Assembly: GCF_008704555.1 (NCBI RefSeq)
Contig: NZ_CP023702.1
Coordinates: 7,486,001 to 7,550,000, forward strand
Length of the DNA stretch: 64,000 bases
From: Streptomyces nitrosporeus
GTDB lineage: Bacteria; Actinomycetota; Actinomycetes; Streptomycetales; Streptomycetaceae
Direction: 5' to 3'
Below, in pieces: positions 24,311 to 33,029 of this stretch. The notes beneath the pieces were generated by a model. It saw nothing but the letters and a program-made list of their open reading frames with translations, was not told where the DNA came from and searched no databases. A program made the translations under genes and the position numbers. Numbering within the stretch: position 1 is the stretch's first letter; each line of letters begins with the position of its first letter.

Positions 24311-25701
24311 GGGTTCTCCGGGGACACGTACCGGGCCGACACGACCAGGCCGGCGGTGTAGCAGATGCGGTAGGCGTCCCCGGAGGCGTCGTCGAAGGGG
24401 TCCGCGGTGACGGCGTAGTCATGGCAGTCCGTACCGGGGGCCGAGGCGGGCCGGGGCAGCACCTCGTGGGAGGGGAGCAGCCGGGCGGCCCGGGTCCGGG
24501 TGTCGCCGACGCGTATCAGGGCGAAGTCCTCGGAGGAGAGCAGCGCACGGCGGGTCTCGAAGGCGTCGAACGCCTCGACGGCGCCCAGGACGGCGACGGC
24601 CAGAACGGCGGTACCGGCGAGAATGGCACGGCCACGCCGCCGGGCGCCGGTCAGGACGGCGTCCTCGTGCCCTCCGTCGTCGGCCGGCGCCTCCCGTACG
24701 GCGGCGGCCGGGGGAGAGGCGGGGCCCTTGGGCGGGATACGGGCGCGCAGAGAGAACTCCCGGTCACCGGCCCGGGTCTCCAGCTCGCCCCCCTCGGCCC
24801 GCAGGCGGCGCGCGAGGGTGGACAGGCCCGTACCGGACAGTGTCCCGGCACGGTGACCGGTGACAGGGTTCCGCACGGTCACCTCCAGCGCCTCGCCGCA
24901 GGTGAACCCGATGCGCACAGCCTGCCCGGGGGCGTGCTTCACGGCGTTGGTCACCGCCTCCCGGAGCACACGCGTGAGGCTCTCCCGGTCGAAGGCCGAC
25001 AGCTGCCCGGGAGACGGCATCCCGGTCACCTCGACCTCGACACCCGCCCGCCCGGCACGTTCCAGCAGGGCGTCCACGTCGTCGCAGTGCGGTACGCCGG
25101 GGGCGGCCCCGTCACGGAGGGAGGCGACGGAGGCGCCGAGGCGCTCGACGGCCTGCGACAGCTGACGCCGGGCGGTGGTCACCGTCTCGTGCGCGGTGGG
25201 CGGCAGCGCCGGATCGAGTTCGATCCTGCCGAGGTTCAGGGCGACCAGACTCAGCGCGTGACCCAGGTCGTCGTGCAGCGATTCCGCGAGTGCGAGCCGC
25301 TCACCGTCGCGCTCCTCCCGCAGAAGGGCGCTGCGTTCACGCCGCTTCTGGGCCAGTGCCTCGGTCGCCTGCCGTCGCACCTGGCGGCGCAGCCGCCAGG
25401 CGACCCCCGCCAGCCAGGGGATCCCCGTCCGCGCGAGGGCGAACACCATCTCGCGGACGGACTCCCGCCACTCCGGTCCTCCCGCCGCCACGAGGACCGT
25501 ACTCAGCAGCACGGCCAGAAGAAGCGCCACGGCACCACGGCGTACCCCGGAGGGGCCGATCCCGACGGCGAACGCGACGACCGCGCCCAGCAGGGCCGCC
25601 CACGGCCCGGGCTCGCTCATCAGGAGCACCGAGGCGAGCGCGAGGACGGCCCCCGGTGCGACGAGGCGACGGCTCAGAGCCCGTCGGATGCGCTGGTCCA
25701 T
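24307..25701 (-). CDS. HisKA_3 sensor kinase with extra C-terminal membrane and exported domain
   Basis: 464 residues. The N-terminal ~105 residues form 3-4 membrane helices. The DesK/NarL-type kinase follows: H-box ALAESLHDDLGHALSLVALN, N-box VLREAVTNAVKHAPG, G-box GTLSGTGLSTLARRL. After the ATPase domain there is an unusual extension: a membrane helix (AILAGTAVLAVAVLGAVEAF) and a roughly 85-residue tail (SSEDFALIRVGDTRTRAARL, two Cys, GLVVSARYVSPENP). The tail resembles the BamE/SmpA-like small fold and would lie outside the cell. A standard member would end near residue 340. It is translationally coupled to the response regulator. The ligand is unknown. Confidence 0.9.
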   Translation of the reverse strand: MDQRIRRALSRRLVAPGAVLALASVLLMSEPGPWAALLGAVVAFAVGIGPSGVRRGAVALLLAVLLSTVLVAAGGPEWRESVREMVFALARTGIPWLAGVAWRLRRQVRRQATEALAQKRRERSALLREERDGERLALAESLHDDLGHALSLVALNLGRIELDPALPPTAHETVTTARRQLSQAVERLGASVASLRDGAAPGVPHCDDVDALLERAGRAGVEVEVTGMPSPGQLSAFDRESLTRVLREAVTNAVKHAPGQAVRIGFTCGEALEVTVRNPVTGHRAGTLSGTGLSTLARRLRAEGGELETRAGDREFSLRARIPPKGPASPPAAAVREAPADDGGHEDAVLTGARRRGRAILAGTAVLAVAVLGAVEAFDAFETRRALLSSEDFALIRVGDTRTRAARLLPSHEVLPRPASAPGTDCHDYAVTADPFDDASGDAYRICYTAGLVVSARYVSPENP

Positions 25702-25843
25702 GCCGCCATTTTCGCAGGCGGCGGCGGTACGGGAGGCCGCCGGAAGTCGGAGATCTCCCGAGCGGCGCTACCACCGTGGTCATAGAGGACTCCGGACCAC
25801 GGGCAGATCCGCACGGGCCCGCGCCTTTGTAGCGTCCGGTGCC

Positions 25844-26539
25844 ATGACCATGAGAAACCCCCGGACGCCGGCCGCGCACGGCACCGTCCCTTCCCCGCGC
25901 CCCGGTGTCCTGCGTGCCACCACGGCAGTGATCGCCGTCCTCACGGCCCTGGCCCTGGCATCCTTCCCGGCGAGGGAAGCCCTCTACCTCGCGATCGCCC
26001 GGACCACCGAGGGGTCGCCCTTCGGTGAGGCGGCCGGCCTGGTCGCCGACAAGGGGCTGCTCCTCCTCGTCGCGGCCGCGGGCGGGACCGCCCTCCACAC
26101 CTGGCTGCGTGACCGCCACGCGTTCCGGACCCTGGTCTGCGCCGGTGCCGGAGTCGTCGGCGCCTACCTGACCAGCGAACTGGTCAAGATCCTCGTCACC
26201 GAGCAGCGGCCGTGCCGGACCCTGTCCCTGGAGACCGTCCTCACGTGCCCCGCCCCCGGTGACTGGTCCTGGCCGTCCAACCACTCCGTCATCGCCGCGG
26301 CGTTCGCCACCGCGTGCCTCCTCGCCGTGCCCCGCACGGCATGGGCTGTCGTGCCCGTCGCCCTGATGATCGGGCTGTCGCGGGTGGCGGCGGGGGTGCA
26401 CTACGTACACGACGTCGCCTCGGGCCTCGCTCTCGGCGCCCTGCTGGTGGCCCTCCTCACCCTCGTACTGAGGCCGCTCGCCGCCCGGCTGCCGTACCCC
26501 CTCGCCTCCTCAGCCGCGCCGGCCCACCGGAAAGGCTGA
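25844..26539 (+). CDS. PAP2-family membrane phosphatase
   Basis: 231 residues with about six helices. The three phosphatase motifs are present: KILVTEQRP, PSNHS (for PSGH) and SRVAAGVHYVHDVASG with catalytic His residues. Members dephosphorylate undecaprenyl diphosphate or phosphatidic acid at the outer membrane face; an UppP-like role is possible. ATG 25844 is used (ATG 25850 also possible). It is divergent from the sensor kinase gene, with about 140 bases between. Confidence 0.9.
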   Translation: MTMRNPRTPAAHGTVPSPRPGVLRATTAVIAVLTALALASFPAREALYLAIARTTEGSPFGEAAGLVADKGLLLLVAAAGGTALHTWLRDRHAFRTLVCAGAGVVGAYLTSELVKILVTEQRPCRTLSLETVLTCPAPGDWSWPSNHSVIAAAFATACLLAVPRTAWAVVPVALMIGLSRVAAGVHYVHDVASGLALGALLVALLTLVLRPLAARLPYPLASSAAPAHRKG

Positions 26540-26698
26540 AGACGGGTCAGGGCCCCGGTGAAGCTCCCCGTTGACCTGGACACGTGGACACTGGGACGGA
26601 TGGGTCTCGGGGGAAGTGGTTCACGCTGAGCAAGAGCAACCGCAGCAAGCGGGACACGGAGGAGTTCAAGTGTGACCCTGTCGGGTTGGCGCCGGCCT

Positions 26699-26770
26699 CC
26701 GACTTCCGCCTTGCGATGCACCGCGTCTGACGCCGCACGCCGATCCACCACGGATCACGGGACAGCCTTT
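26699..26770 (-). repeat. Partial copy of the MITE-like element at 34389-34613
   Basis: On the minus strand this segment reads GGCTGTCCCGTGATCCGTGG, then TGGATCGGCGTGCGGCGTCA, then a jump to GCATCGCAAGGCGGA. It matches the left end of the 34-kb element at 19 of 20 terminal bases, with about 46 bases deleted inside. Only one end is kept, so it is immobile debris. Confidence 0.7.
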
Positions 26771-26800
26771 AGCCGGCAGCGTAAGAAACGAGTGTCCGAG

Positions 26801-26892
26801 GTCAGGAGGAACTTCACGACGGCTGGATCAGCGACTCCGCGATCTCCCACAACCCGTCCGGAACAATCCGACTCCACGTACCGCCCCATGGC
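26801..26892 (-). pseudogene. N-terminal fragment of an IS5-type transposase
   Basis: The minus strand reads RIVPDGLWEIAESLIQPS followed by a stop. This is the standard opening of IS5-group DDE transposases (VPDxLWExxxPLxPP). Nothing of the catalytic domain remains. It lies within a roughly 600-base gap (26540-27135) that otherwise holds only the MITE-like fragment and no intact gene. Confidence 0.5.
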
Positions 26893-27135
26893 GAGCCCAG
26901 CGACCGAACTCCCCATAGGGCACGGTCTCAAGGTGTGGCGCCATCACCCGATCCGGTAAGAATTCAACAATGACGTGGTGCGTAACCCTTCATGCCTCGA
27001 AGCGTTCTACCAAGCAGACGTCATTGATGTGGTGCCGTGAAGGCCGGCCGGTGACTGTCACCCCAGCCTCACGGACTTCGAGGAGCACCGCTTGGCGGGG
27101 GTGACGGAGGGGCCCGAAGACAGGGGGAGGGCGGC

Positions 27136-28479
27136 GTGCGTGTCATCGGCATCAAGCTGGTCACCAACCGTCGGCGCCAGGACCAGGGGCAGCGCGCACG
27201 GCTGCCCAGTCTTTCAGGCGCCCTCTCGGTCGTCGGCGCCCTCCTGTTGCTTTCCTGTTCGGGGCGGAGCCCGGACGCAGGCTCGGGCCCTCCGCCGACA
27301 TCGTCTTTGAAGGAGACCGGCGCGGCGGTCGAACAGGCCAAGGTCATGCACTGGTCAGGGTCGTGGCAATACGACGACTGGTTCCCGGAAGGGTCATCCG
27401 CCCTCGCGTCAGCGCACGTCACCGCCGACCTGCGTGCTATGGGCAGCGGTGATGTGTTCGGCACCGTGACCGCCGATGATCACAAGGCGCAGGTTGTGTC
27501 GGTCGCGGGCGCGGCAACGTTCGTCAAGGCCGATCGCGTGATGCTGCAGATGATGGGCGTCGAAGATCCCGAAGCGCATGCCGGCCGTTGGACCGAGATC
27601 CGTCGGCCGGCTGGTACCCGCCAGGTGCTCGGGCTGGATTTGGACTGGTTGGCCCCTTCTCCGCTCGCCTCGTCCCTAGCGTCCGCAGCTGAGGCCACCG
27701 GTGGGGCCGAGGGGGGCACCTCGCCGGTCCCCTCCTCCGCTGCGGAGCGATTCCCGCGGCCGGCCGGGGTACCCGCCGATGCCGCACCTGTCGCTGTGCT
27801 CGGGAGCGGGGGCACCCGGGCCGGCACCTACTGGGTCACGGCGTCCGCACCGCACCGGCTGCTCGGCTACTCCGGCTTCGACGTCCTGCACGACGGCGAC
27901 GGCGAGCCCCACGAGTCCATGTTCGACCCTGTGGCGAAGCTGTCGGTGCGCACGGAGAACGCGGCCACGGCGCGCGGCACCTACGAGGCTATGCGCACGG
28001 CCGTCCGCTCCCTGCCGTCCGTCGTACCGATCAGCACCGAACCCGACCCGGAAGAGCTCTCGGAGACCGTCGACGAAGAGTGCGGGGCGCTGTGCCACAC
28101 CGTCACCGTGACCGTCAGCCTGACGAATCGTATGCCGTACGAGTCCGTCACCGCCCGGTACGCACTCGCACTCAAGGCCCTCCTGCACAAGGACGAGGAC
28201 GGTTACCGCTTGGGCAACCCCCGCTCCGTGGACATCGGTTCCTGCACCGTGCGGCTGCCCACCGCCAAGCCCGGTACCACCGTACGGGCTGTCTGCACGA
28301 TGGGCGGCCCCGTGCTGCGGAAGGCGGTCCAGACGGCCAGTGACCAGCACGGATTCGTGCAGATGACCCTGCAGACCGAGGCGACCCGGCAGGTCGACGG
28401 CATCACCGGCCCCAGCCACGCGAAGGACCTCCTGCAGAAGCTCGACCTTCACGCCGGCCAGATCACCCGCACCGGCTGA
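27136..28479 (+). CDS. LppX/LprG-like putative lipoprotein, first gene of an envelope operon
   Basis: 447 residues. The signal GALSVVGALLLLSC places a lipobox Cys at residue 41. The following domain (VEQAKVMHWSGSWQYDDWF, VTADLRAMGSGDVFGTVTAD, AATFVKADRVMLQMM) has the beta-rich pattern of LppX/LprAFG-like lipoproteins. A Ser/Gly-rich linker leads to a repeat of the pattern (GTYWVTASAPHRLLGYSGFD) and a C-terminal domain with three cysteines (DEECGALCHTVTVTVS, IGSCTVRL). GTG 27136 follows GGGGGAGGG. It is the first gene of a run continuing to 32949, 108 bases before the next. Flanking DNA is transposase debris. Confidence 0.7.
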   Translation: MRVIGIKLVTNRRRQDQGQRARLPSLSGALSVVGALLLLSCSGRSPDAGSGPPPTSSLKETGAAVEQAKVMHWSGSWQYDDWFPEGSSALASAHVTADLRAMGSGDVFGTVTADDHKAQVVSVAGAATFVKADRVMLQMMGVEDPEAHAGRWTEIRRPAGTRQVLGLDLDWLAPSPLASSLASAAEATGGAEGGTSPVPSSAAERFPRPAGVPADAAPVAVLGSGGTRAGTYWVTASAPHRLLGYSGFDVLHDGDGEPHESMFDPVAKLSVRTENAATARGTYEAMRTAVRSLPSVVPISTEPDPEELSETVDEECGALCHTVTVTVSLTNRMPYESVTARYALALKALLHKDEDGYRLGNPRSVDIGSCTVRLPTAKPGTTVRAVCTMGGPVLRKAVQTASDQHGFVQMTLQTEATRQVDGITGPSHAKDLLQKLDLHAGQITRTG

Positions 28480-28587
28480 CCCGGCCGCACCAAGCAGTTC
28501 AGGGCGAACGAGAGCCGCGTGCCGGCTCCCGTTCGTCGATGCCGCCGGGAGAACCACCCATGAGCGGCGCCGTTCGAGGGAGGAATC

Positions 28588-28974
28588 ATGGAATCCGCCG
28601 CACAGGAAGACGCGCCGGCCGCCGGCGCCGGAGGCCGGACAGCGGCGCATCGCACAGCACCCTGCGAGCCCGAACTCGGCCCCCGGCCCTATGCGCGTCT
28701 CATGACGGCCGTAGGGACGATCGGGGCCGCCGCCGCAGGCGTCGCCACCGTGCTCGGCCTGTCCGGCGTACCGGCGTTGCCGTTTCCCGTAGATGTGCCG
28801 ATCCCGCCGGGGACGACGGATCTGCCGAACGGTCTGCCGAGCACGCTGCCCACCGGCTTCCCCACCCTCGCTCCCGAGGCACCGCCGGGGAACAGCCTGC
28901 CGACCTCCGTGCCGAGCTTTCCCCCCACGTTTCCCACCGTGCCCGATCTCCCCCGGACCGGCGGTGCGTCATGA
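28588..28974 (+). CDS. Small Pro-rich membrane protein ending in an LPxTG-like motif
   Basis: 128 residues. A polar N-terminus (residues 1-35) precedes one hydrophobic helix (LMTAVGTIGAAAAGVATVLG). A Pro/Thr/Phe-rich wall-spanning type tail follows (PSTLPTGFPTLAPEAPPG and similar). The last residues are DLPRTGGAS, a match to the sortase motif LPxTG but without the hydrophobic helix and basic tail that sortase substrates need. It may therefore be chance. AGGGAGGAATC precedes ATG 28588. The stop overlaps the next start (ATGA). Confidence 0.6.
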   Translation: MESAAQEDAPAAGAGGRTAAHRTAPCEPELGPRPYARLMTAVGTIGAAAAGVATVLGLSGVPALPFPVDVPIPPGTTDLPNGLPSTLPTGFPTLAPEAPPGNSLPTSVPSFPPTFPTVPDLPRTGGAS

Positions 28975-30500
28975 GTGTGCCGTACGAAACCGTACCCCCG
29001 GTACCGGCCGAGCCTCCCGGCTACGCGTCCCGGCCCTGGCCTGCCGGCGTGATCACCGTGGTGCTCGTGCTGACTGGGATGTACCTGGTCGCCCAGGTGT
29101 TCGCCTGGGCAGCACCCGAGCCCGTCTCGCGCTCCGCCTTCGTGAAGCACTTCCTGCTGCCGGAGCCGGTGTCATTCCGGGTGACGCGGATCCTGCTCCC
29201 CGTCGGATGGGGCGTGGCAGCCCTCCTCGGCCTCGTGCTGCTGCGCACCCGCCGCAACGGCCCACGGGAAGCACAGCACGCAGCCGGCCCGCTGAAGGCG
29301 GGCGGTGCGCCGGGGGTGCCGAGCGCGCAGACCGTCCAGGCCTGCCTGTTGGGCATTCTCGGCGCACTGCTCGCGCCCTTCACGATCATGCCGCTGTCCG
29401 TCATGGCCGGCAATCTGCCGCAGATGCTGCTCTGCCTGCTCCCCACGCCGGCGGCGCTGCTCCTCGTCCACCGGGTCCAGCTCTACCGGCGGATGCCCGG
29501 ATGGCTGCTGGTGTCCGGTTTCGGCTGGGGTGCGCTGATCGGCGGGGGTTTCGGTCTCGTCATGATCACGTGGATGCAGCGGTCCGTGCCGGGGTACTTC
29601 ATGTCCGGCTCCTGGGAACGCCCCCTGGACGGAGCCCGCGAGCTCTACACCCTGTTTCCCCTGCACACAGCGGTCGTGACGGAGGTCGGCAAGGCCGCCG
29701 GCGTCGCCGTTCTCTTCCTGCTCTTCCGCCGCCACATCGACGGAATCGTCTCCGGGCTGGTCCTCGGCGCGGCCGTCGCACTGGGATACAACTTCACGGA
29801 AACCGCCTACTACCTGGACCTCGTCAACCCGGATCACCATTTCACCCAGCTCTGGGACCGGCAGGTGGTCGGCCTGTTCACCACGCACGTGGCGTTCACC
29901 GCCCTCGCGGGCGCCGGGATCGGCGCGGCACGCTGGCTGCCGTCGCGCCGGGACCGTCTGTTGACGTCCGGGGGCGGGCTGCTGGCGGCGGTGGGGGGCC
30001 ACTTCGAGACAGATGTCGTGCTGATGCGTCTCGACGGGCACAGGGCCGACCGGTTCGCCGACGAGGCCCTCGGACTGCTGGTCGGCATCCCGGCGATGAC
30101 GGTCATCGCTACGGGGGTGTTCGTCACGCTGTGTGTGCTGATCCTCCGCCGCGGTCTCAGGGCGCAGGCGGCCGGCCTGACCGACGCGCTGATCACCGAA
30201 GTCGCATCCGGCCGCGGCGCGGTCACTGAACCGGAGATCGGCCTGCTGCTCTCGCCGCGCCGGCGCCTTCTGCTGGAGTTGCGCGTGTGGCGCCGCGACG
30301 GCATGGCGGGGCGGCGCCACCTCGCGCGGCTCCAGCAGGCCCAGCTCGACCTTGCGACACAGCGCTGGCACCGCCGTCGTGCGGGCGCCGACTCCTTCAT
30401 CCCGGAGGAGGAGCTCCTCCGGGGACGGGTCCTGGAGTTGAAGGGCACGTCAGGTTCCTCGCGTCCCCCCGCGCTACCCGAGCGGAAGGCTCTGTCATGA
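28971..30500 (+). CDS. PrsW-family intramembrane protease
   Basis: 509 residues with about ten helices. PrsW-type motifs are visible: TAVVTEVGKAAGVAVLFLLF (the E..K helix), ALGYNFTETAYYL, and HVAFTALAGAGIGAARW (His helix). A further GHFETDVVL motif follows, then a cytoplasmic basic tail of about 110 residues. PrsW-like enzymes cut membrane-bound substrates such as anti-sigma factors. Likely candidates here are the operon's own small membrane protein or the anchored protein encoded two genes on; this is inference. ATG 28971 overlaps the previous stop by four bases. Confidence 0.8.
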   Translation: MSVPYETVPPVPAEPPGYASRPWPAGVITVVLVLTGMYLVAQVFAWAAPEPVSRSAFVKHFLLPEPVSFRVTRILLPVGWGVAALLGLVLLRTRRNGPREAQHAAGPLKAGGAPGVPSAQTVQACLLGILGALLAPFTIMPLSVMAGNLPQMLLCLLPTPAALLLVHRVQLYRRMPGWLLVSGFGWGALIGGGFGLVMITWMQRSVPGYFMSGSWERPLDGARELYTLFPLHTAVVTEVGKAAGVAVLFLLFRRHIDGIVSGLVLGAAVALGYNFTETAYYLDLVNPDHHFTQLWDRQVVGLFTTHVAFTALAGAGIGAARWLPSRRDRLLTSGGGLLAAVGGHFETDVVLMRLDGHRADRFADEALGLLVGIPAMTVIATGVFVTLCVLILRRGLRAQAAGLTDALITEVASGRGAVTEPEIGLLLSPRRRLLLELRVWRRDGMAGRRHLARLQQAQLDLATQRWHRRRAGADSFIPEEELLRGRVLELKGTSGSSRPPALPERKALS

Positions 30501-30814
30501 CCGGCTCTCCTGCCGTGCGGCTGTTCACTCTGACCACCGCCACCACAGCGCTCGTCCTCGGCGCCACCTCACCTGCCTCGGCACAGTGCGCGGCCCCCAC
30601 CTACCACGGCGGTATTCCCCTGTGGATCGGAGAGTGCCCCGAGACAGTGGCCGGTGGTGCGTCCGCTGTCGTATGGGCCGTGGTCATCGCGGTCGCAGTG
30701 CTCTGGATCGCCCGCGCGCTGAGCCGACCGGAGTCCCCCGAAGCCGGAGATCTCGAACTGATCGACCAGGTGTTCAGCCACGGGCAGCCGATCAAGTCCG
30801 AGGACGATCGGTGA
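30497..30814 (+). CDS. Small exported single-pass membrane protein
   Basis: 105 residues. An N-terminal signal (LFTLTTATTALVLGATSPAS, then AQ) is followed by a short exported loop with two cysteines (QCAAPTYHGGIPLWIGECPE). One membrane helix (ASAVVWAVVIAVAVLWIARA) and an acidic cytoplasmic tail (PEAGDLELIDQVFSHG) complete it. I recognise no family. Both ends overlap neighbours by four bases (ATGA, GTGA), so it is made in step with the protease and the anchored protein. It could be a regulator or protease substrate. Confidence 0.65.
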   Translation: MTGSPAVRLFTLTTATTALVLGATSPASAQCAAPTYHGGIPLWIGECPETVAGGASAVVWAVVIAVAVLWIARALSRPESPEAGDLELIDQVFSHGQPIKSEDDR

Positions 30815-32949
30815 ACAGGCCCGCACCTCGCGCCGTGCTGCACGTCCTTACCGCCTTGCTCTCGGCGTTCGCGTGGGGCTTCGCCGCCCCCGGTCCGGCA
30901 GCCTCCACCGCAGCGATGGGACCGAAGCCTTCCGGCCCGCACGAAACGGAATTGGAACACCTGCACGACAACCCTGTCGGGCGGATGGCATACGTCGCGA
31001 GAAAGGCAATCCACATCGCCAGCCCGAACGAAGTGGGAAGGGTGCTGGCCATGGGATTCGTGGACATCACGGGCTTGGACGGCGTACGCACGCAGGGACA
31101 TGAGGTCGTCGACGTCGCGGACATCACCGAGAACGCCCCCGAACTCCACCGGCAGCTTCGCCTCGACGAGCGGCCGCACATCGAACAAGTCATGATCATC
31201 AAGAAGGCCAACGACCGGTCCGTCTTCCGCGGGAAGAAGCTCGTCATGAGCCGTCTGCACGCCGAGGAACTGATCCTGGCCCTCATGGCCTACTACGGCG
31301 TGCCGGATCGCGAGCGTCTCTTCACTGTCTACAGCGACTTCTCGCCCTGCGAAGCCAGATGTGATCGCAAGCTGCCGGCCACGACCGACCGGATCTTCAG
31401 CGCGCGGCACGGAGTGGGGGACTACCACGGCAAGATGACGCGGCTGCTCACCGAGGCGAGTCAGGTACTGCCGAAGGACCCGGCTTTCCGCGAAGAGCTC
31501 GCGGCCGAGAAGGAACGGAAGGACGCGCTCAAGGAAGGCAACACCAAGCACAGGTACGAGACGGCGGCGAAGGCCAACAAGGTTATGAGAAGCGGCCGAG
31601 GAGGCCACTGCGGCCGGCACGACCACCGCGCCGGGCTGGTCCTCGTCCCCCAGGCGGGCGCCATGGGACCGGAGTGCGCCGAAAGCACCGCCACTGACAC
31701 CGCCGACACCGGCCTCGGCAAGGCTTTGGCGGAGCCGCCGTCCGAGACGACCGGCGGCATCGACTTCTCCTCCCTGCAACTGCAGTACCTGGCGGACCCC
31801 GGTGACGGCAGTGGACTGCAGCATGCCTTCCGTGCCGCCGTGAACGTTTCCGGCAGAGACCTCCGCCCGTCCAGTGGCCTGGCGGCCGCCACCCAGACCT
31901 CCGACGCCTTCTTCGTCTGGCTGTCCCTGCACCCCCACAGCTTCTGGGTCAACCTCCACCCCGACGAACCCGACCGCATCGTCGACGACCAGCTCGGCCG
32001 CACAGATGCCGGACGCGTCCTGCTGGAGGCCGATCTGCAGATGAAGAAGACCGTGGGCAAGCTCATCCATCCGCACACCCCGCTCGGCAAGCGCTACTGG
32101 GACGGCATCCGGGGCGACTGCGTATCGTCCCGCAACTGGATCCTGCCCGCGCCCGCGACGGTCTACCAGGACGACGACAAGCTGTACATCCTCGACGCGC
32201 CCCTCGACGTGAAGACGGAGACGGACGACGGGGCGGCCGCCGGCGCCCCCTCCTGCCTGCGTCAGGACCAGGCGACCGAGGAACACAACGAACACCTGGA
32301 ACGAACTCTGCTCCTGCCAAGGCTCAGGAAGGCCATCAACACCGCTCCCGAGTACGCCGCCCTACGCCGCGTCTACCTCGCCCGGGTGGCCGCCGAGTGG
32401 TACCGCGACCTGAGCCTCAGGAAGGACACCGCCTACGGCGAGCTCGTGAACTCGGGCGACATCACCGAATGGCGCATCACGGACGGCTGGAAGCCACGGG
32501 ACACCTTCGACGCGCACGTCGACTCCTACATGAAGGGCGAGTTCAAGGTCACCGACCGGACAACTAGCGGCGGCACAACCTATGTAAGGAGGTACGTCTA
32601 CGGCGGAGTGGACTTCACCAGCGTGCCCCTCCGCGAACTCTCGGAGGAAAGGTTCGGGACCGAGTTCGCCACGCTCCCCGCGAGCGTGGACCGGTCCCTC
32701 CGCGCCCCGTCCGTCACCGGCCGCGGCGACGCGGTCTGGCTCGGCGCTCCCACCCCCCGTCAGGCGGTTGCCGGCCTTGGACCGGCGGAGAAGCCCGTCT
32801 CGGCAGGTACCTGGGCGATCCGTCTGTTGCCGGCACTGCTTGTTCCCTTCGCCCTTCTCCTGTGGCGTCGCCGACGGCGCTTGAACACCCGCTCGGCCAG
32901 CCCTCTGCGCCGCGCGGCGACGGGCGGAGGACCGCGAAGACGCTCGTAA
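30811..32949 (+). CDS. Exported, C-terminally anchored protein with a deaminase-like zinc motif
   Basis: 712 residues. The N-terminal signal peptide covers about residues 1-31. Residues 85-200 contain VMSRLHAEELILALMAYYG and VYSDFSPCEARCDRKL. His150-x-Glu152, 26 residues, Pro179-Cys180 and Cys184 fit the deaminase-superfamily pattern HxE-x(23-28)-PC-x(2-4)-C. A charged coiled segment (about 215-260) follows. A large second domain (from about 315, SSLQLQYLADPGDGSGLQH) is unknown to me. The C-terminus is one membrane helix (IRLLPALLVPFALLLW) and a basic tail, so the body faces outward. GTG 30811 overlaps the previous stop. It may be an envelope toxin or nucleic-acid modifier; only the motif supports this. 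Confidence 0.6.
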   Translation: MNRPAPRAVLHVLTALLSAFAWGFAAPGPAASTAAMGPKPSGPHETELEHLHDNPVGRMAYVARKAIHIASPNEVGRVLAMGFVDITGLDGVRTQGHEVVDVADITENAPELHRQLRLDERPHIEQVMIIKKANDRSVFRGKKLVMSRLHAEELILALMAYYGVPDRERLFTVYSDFSPCEARCDRKLPATTDRIFSARHGVGDYHGKMTRLLTEASQVLPKDPAFREELAAEKERKDALKEGNTKHRYETAAKANKVMRSGRGGHCGRHDHRAGLVLVPQAGAMGPECAESTATDTADTGLGKALAEPPSETTGGIDFSSLQLQYLADPGDGSGLQHAFRAAVNVSGRDLRPSSGLAAATQTSDAFFVWLSLHPHSFWVNLHPDEPDRIVDDQLGRTDAGRVLLEADLQMKKTVGKLIHPHTPLGKRYWDGIRGDCVSSRNWILPAPATVYQDDDKLYILDAPLDVKTETDDGAAAGAPSCLRQDQATEEHNEHLERTLLLPRLRKAINTAPEYAALRRVYLARVAAEWYRDLSLRKDTAYGELVNSGDITEWRITDGWKPRDTFDAHVDSYMKGEFKVTDRTTSGGTTYVRRYVYGGVDFTSVPLRELSEERFGTEFATLPASVDRSLRAPSVTGRGDAVWLGAPTPRQAVAGLGPAEKPVSAGTWAIRLLPALLVPFALLLWRRRRRLNTRSASPLRRAATGGGPRRRS

Positions 32950-33029
32950 GCGCCGATCCGGAGGCTGTCCCGGCCGAGCCCGCCACCGCGCTTCCTCGGC
33001 GCGGTCCGAAGGGAGCTGTACCGTTAAGT

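Noticed and set aside
26968..27026. CAATGACGT and ACGTCATTG inverted repeat upstream of the envelope operon
   Set aside because: Arms are only nine bases with a 41-base spacer. This could be an operator half-site pair but is too weak to claim.
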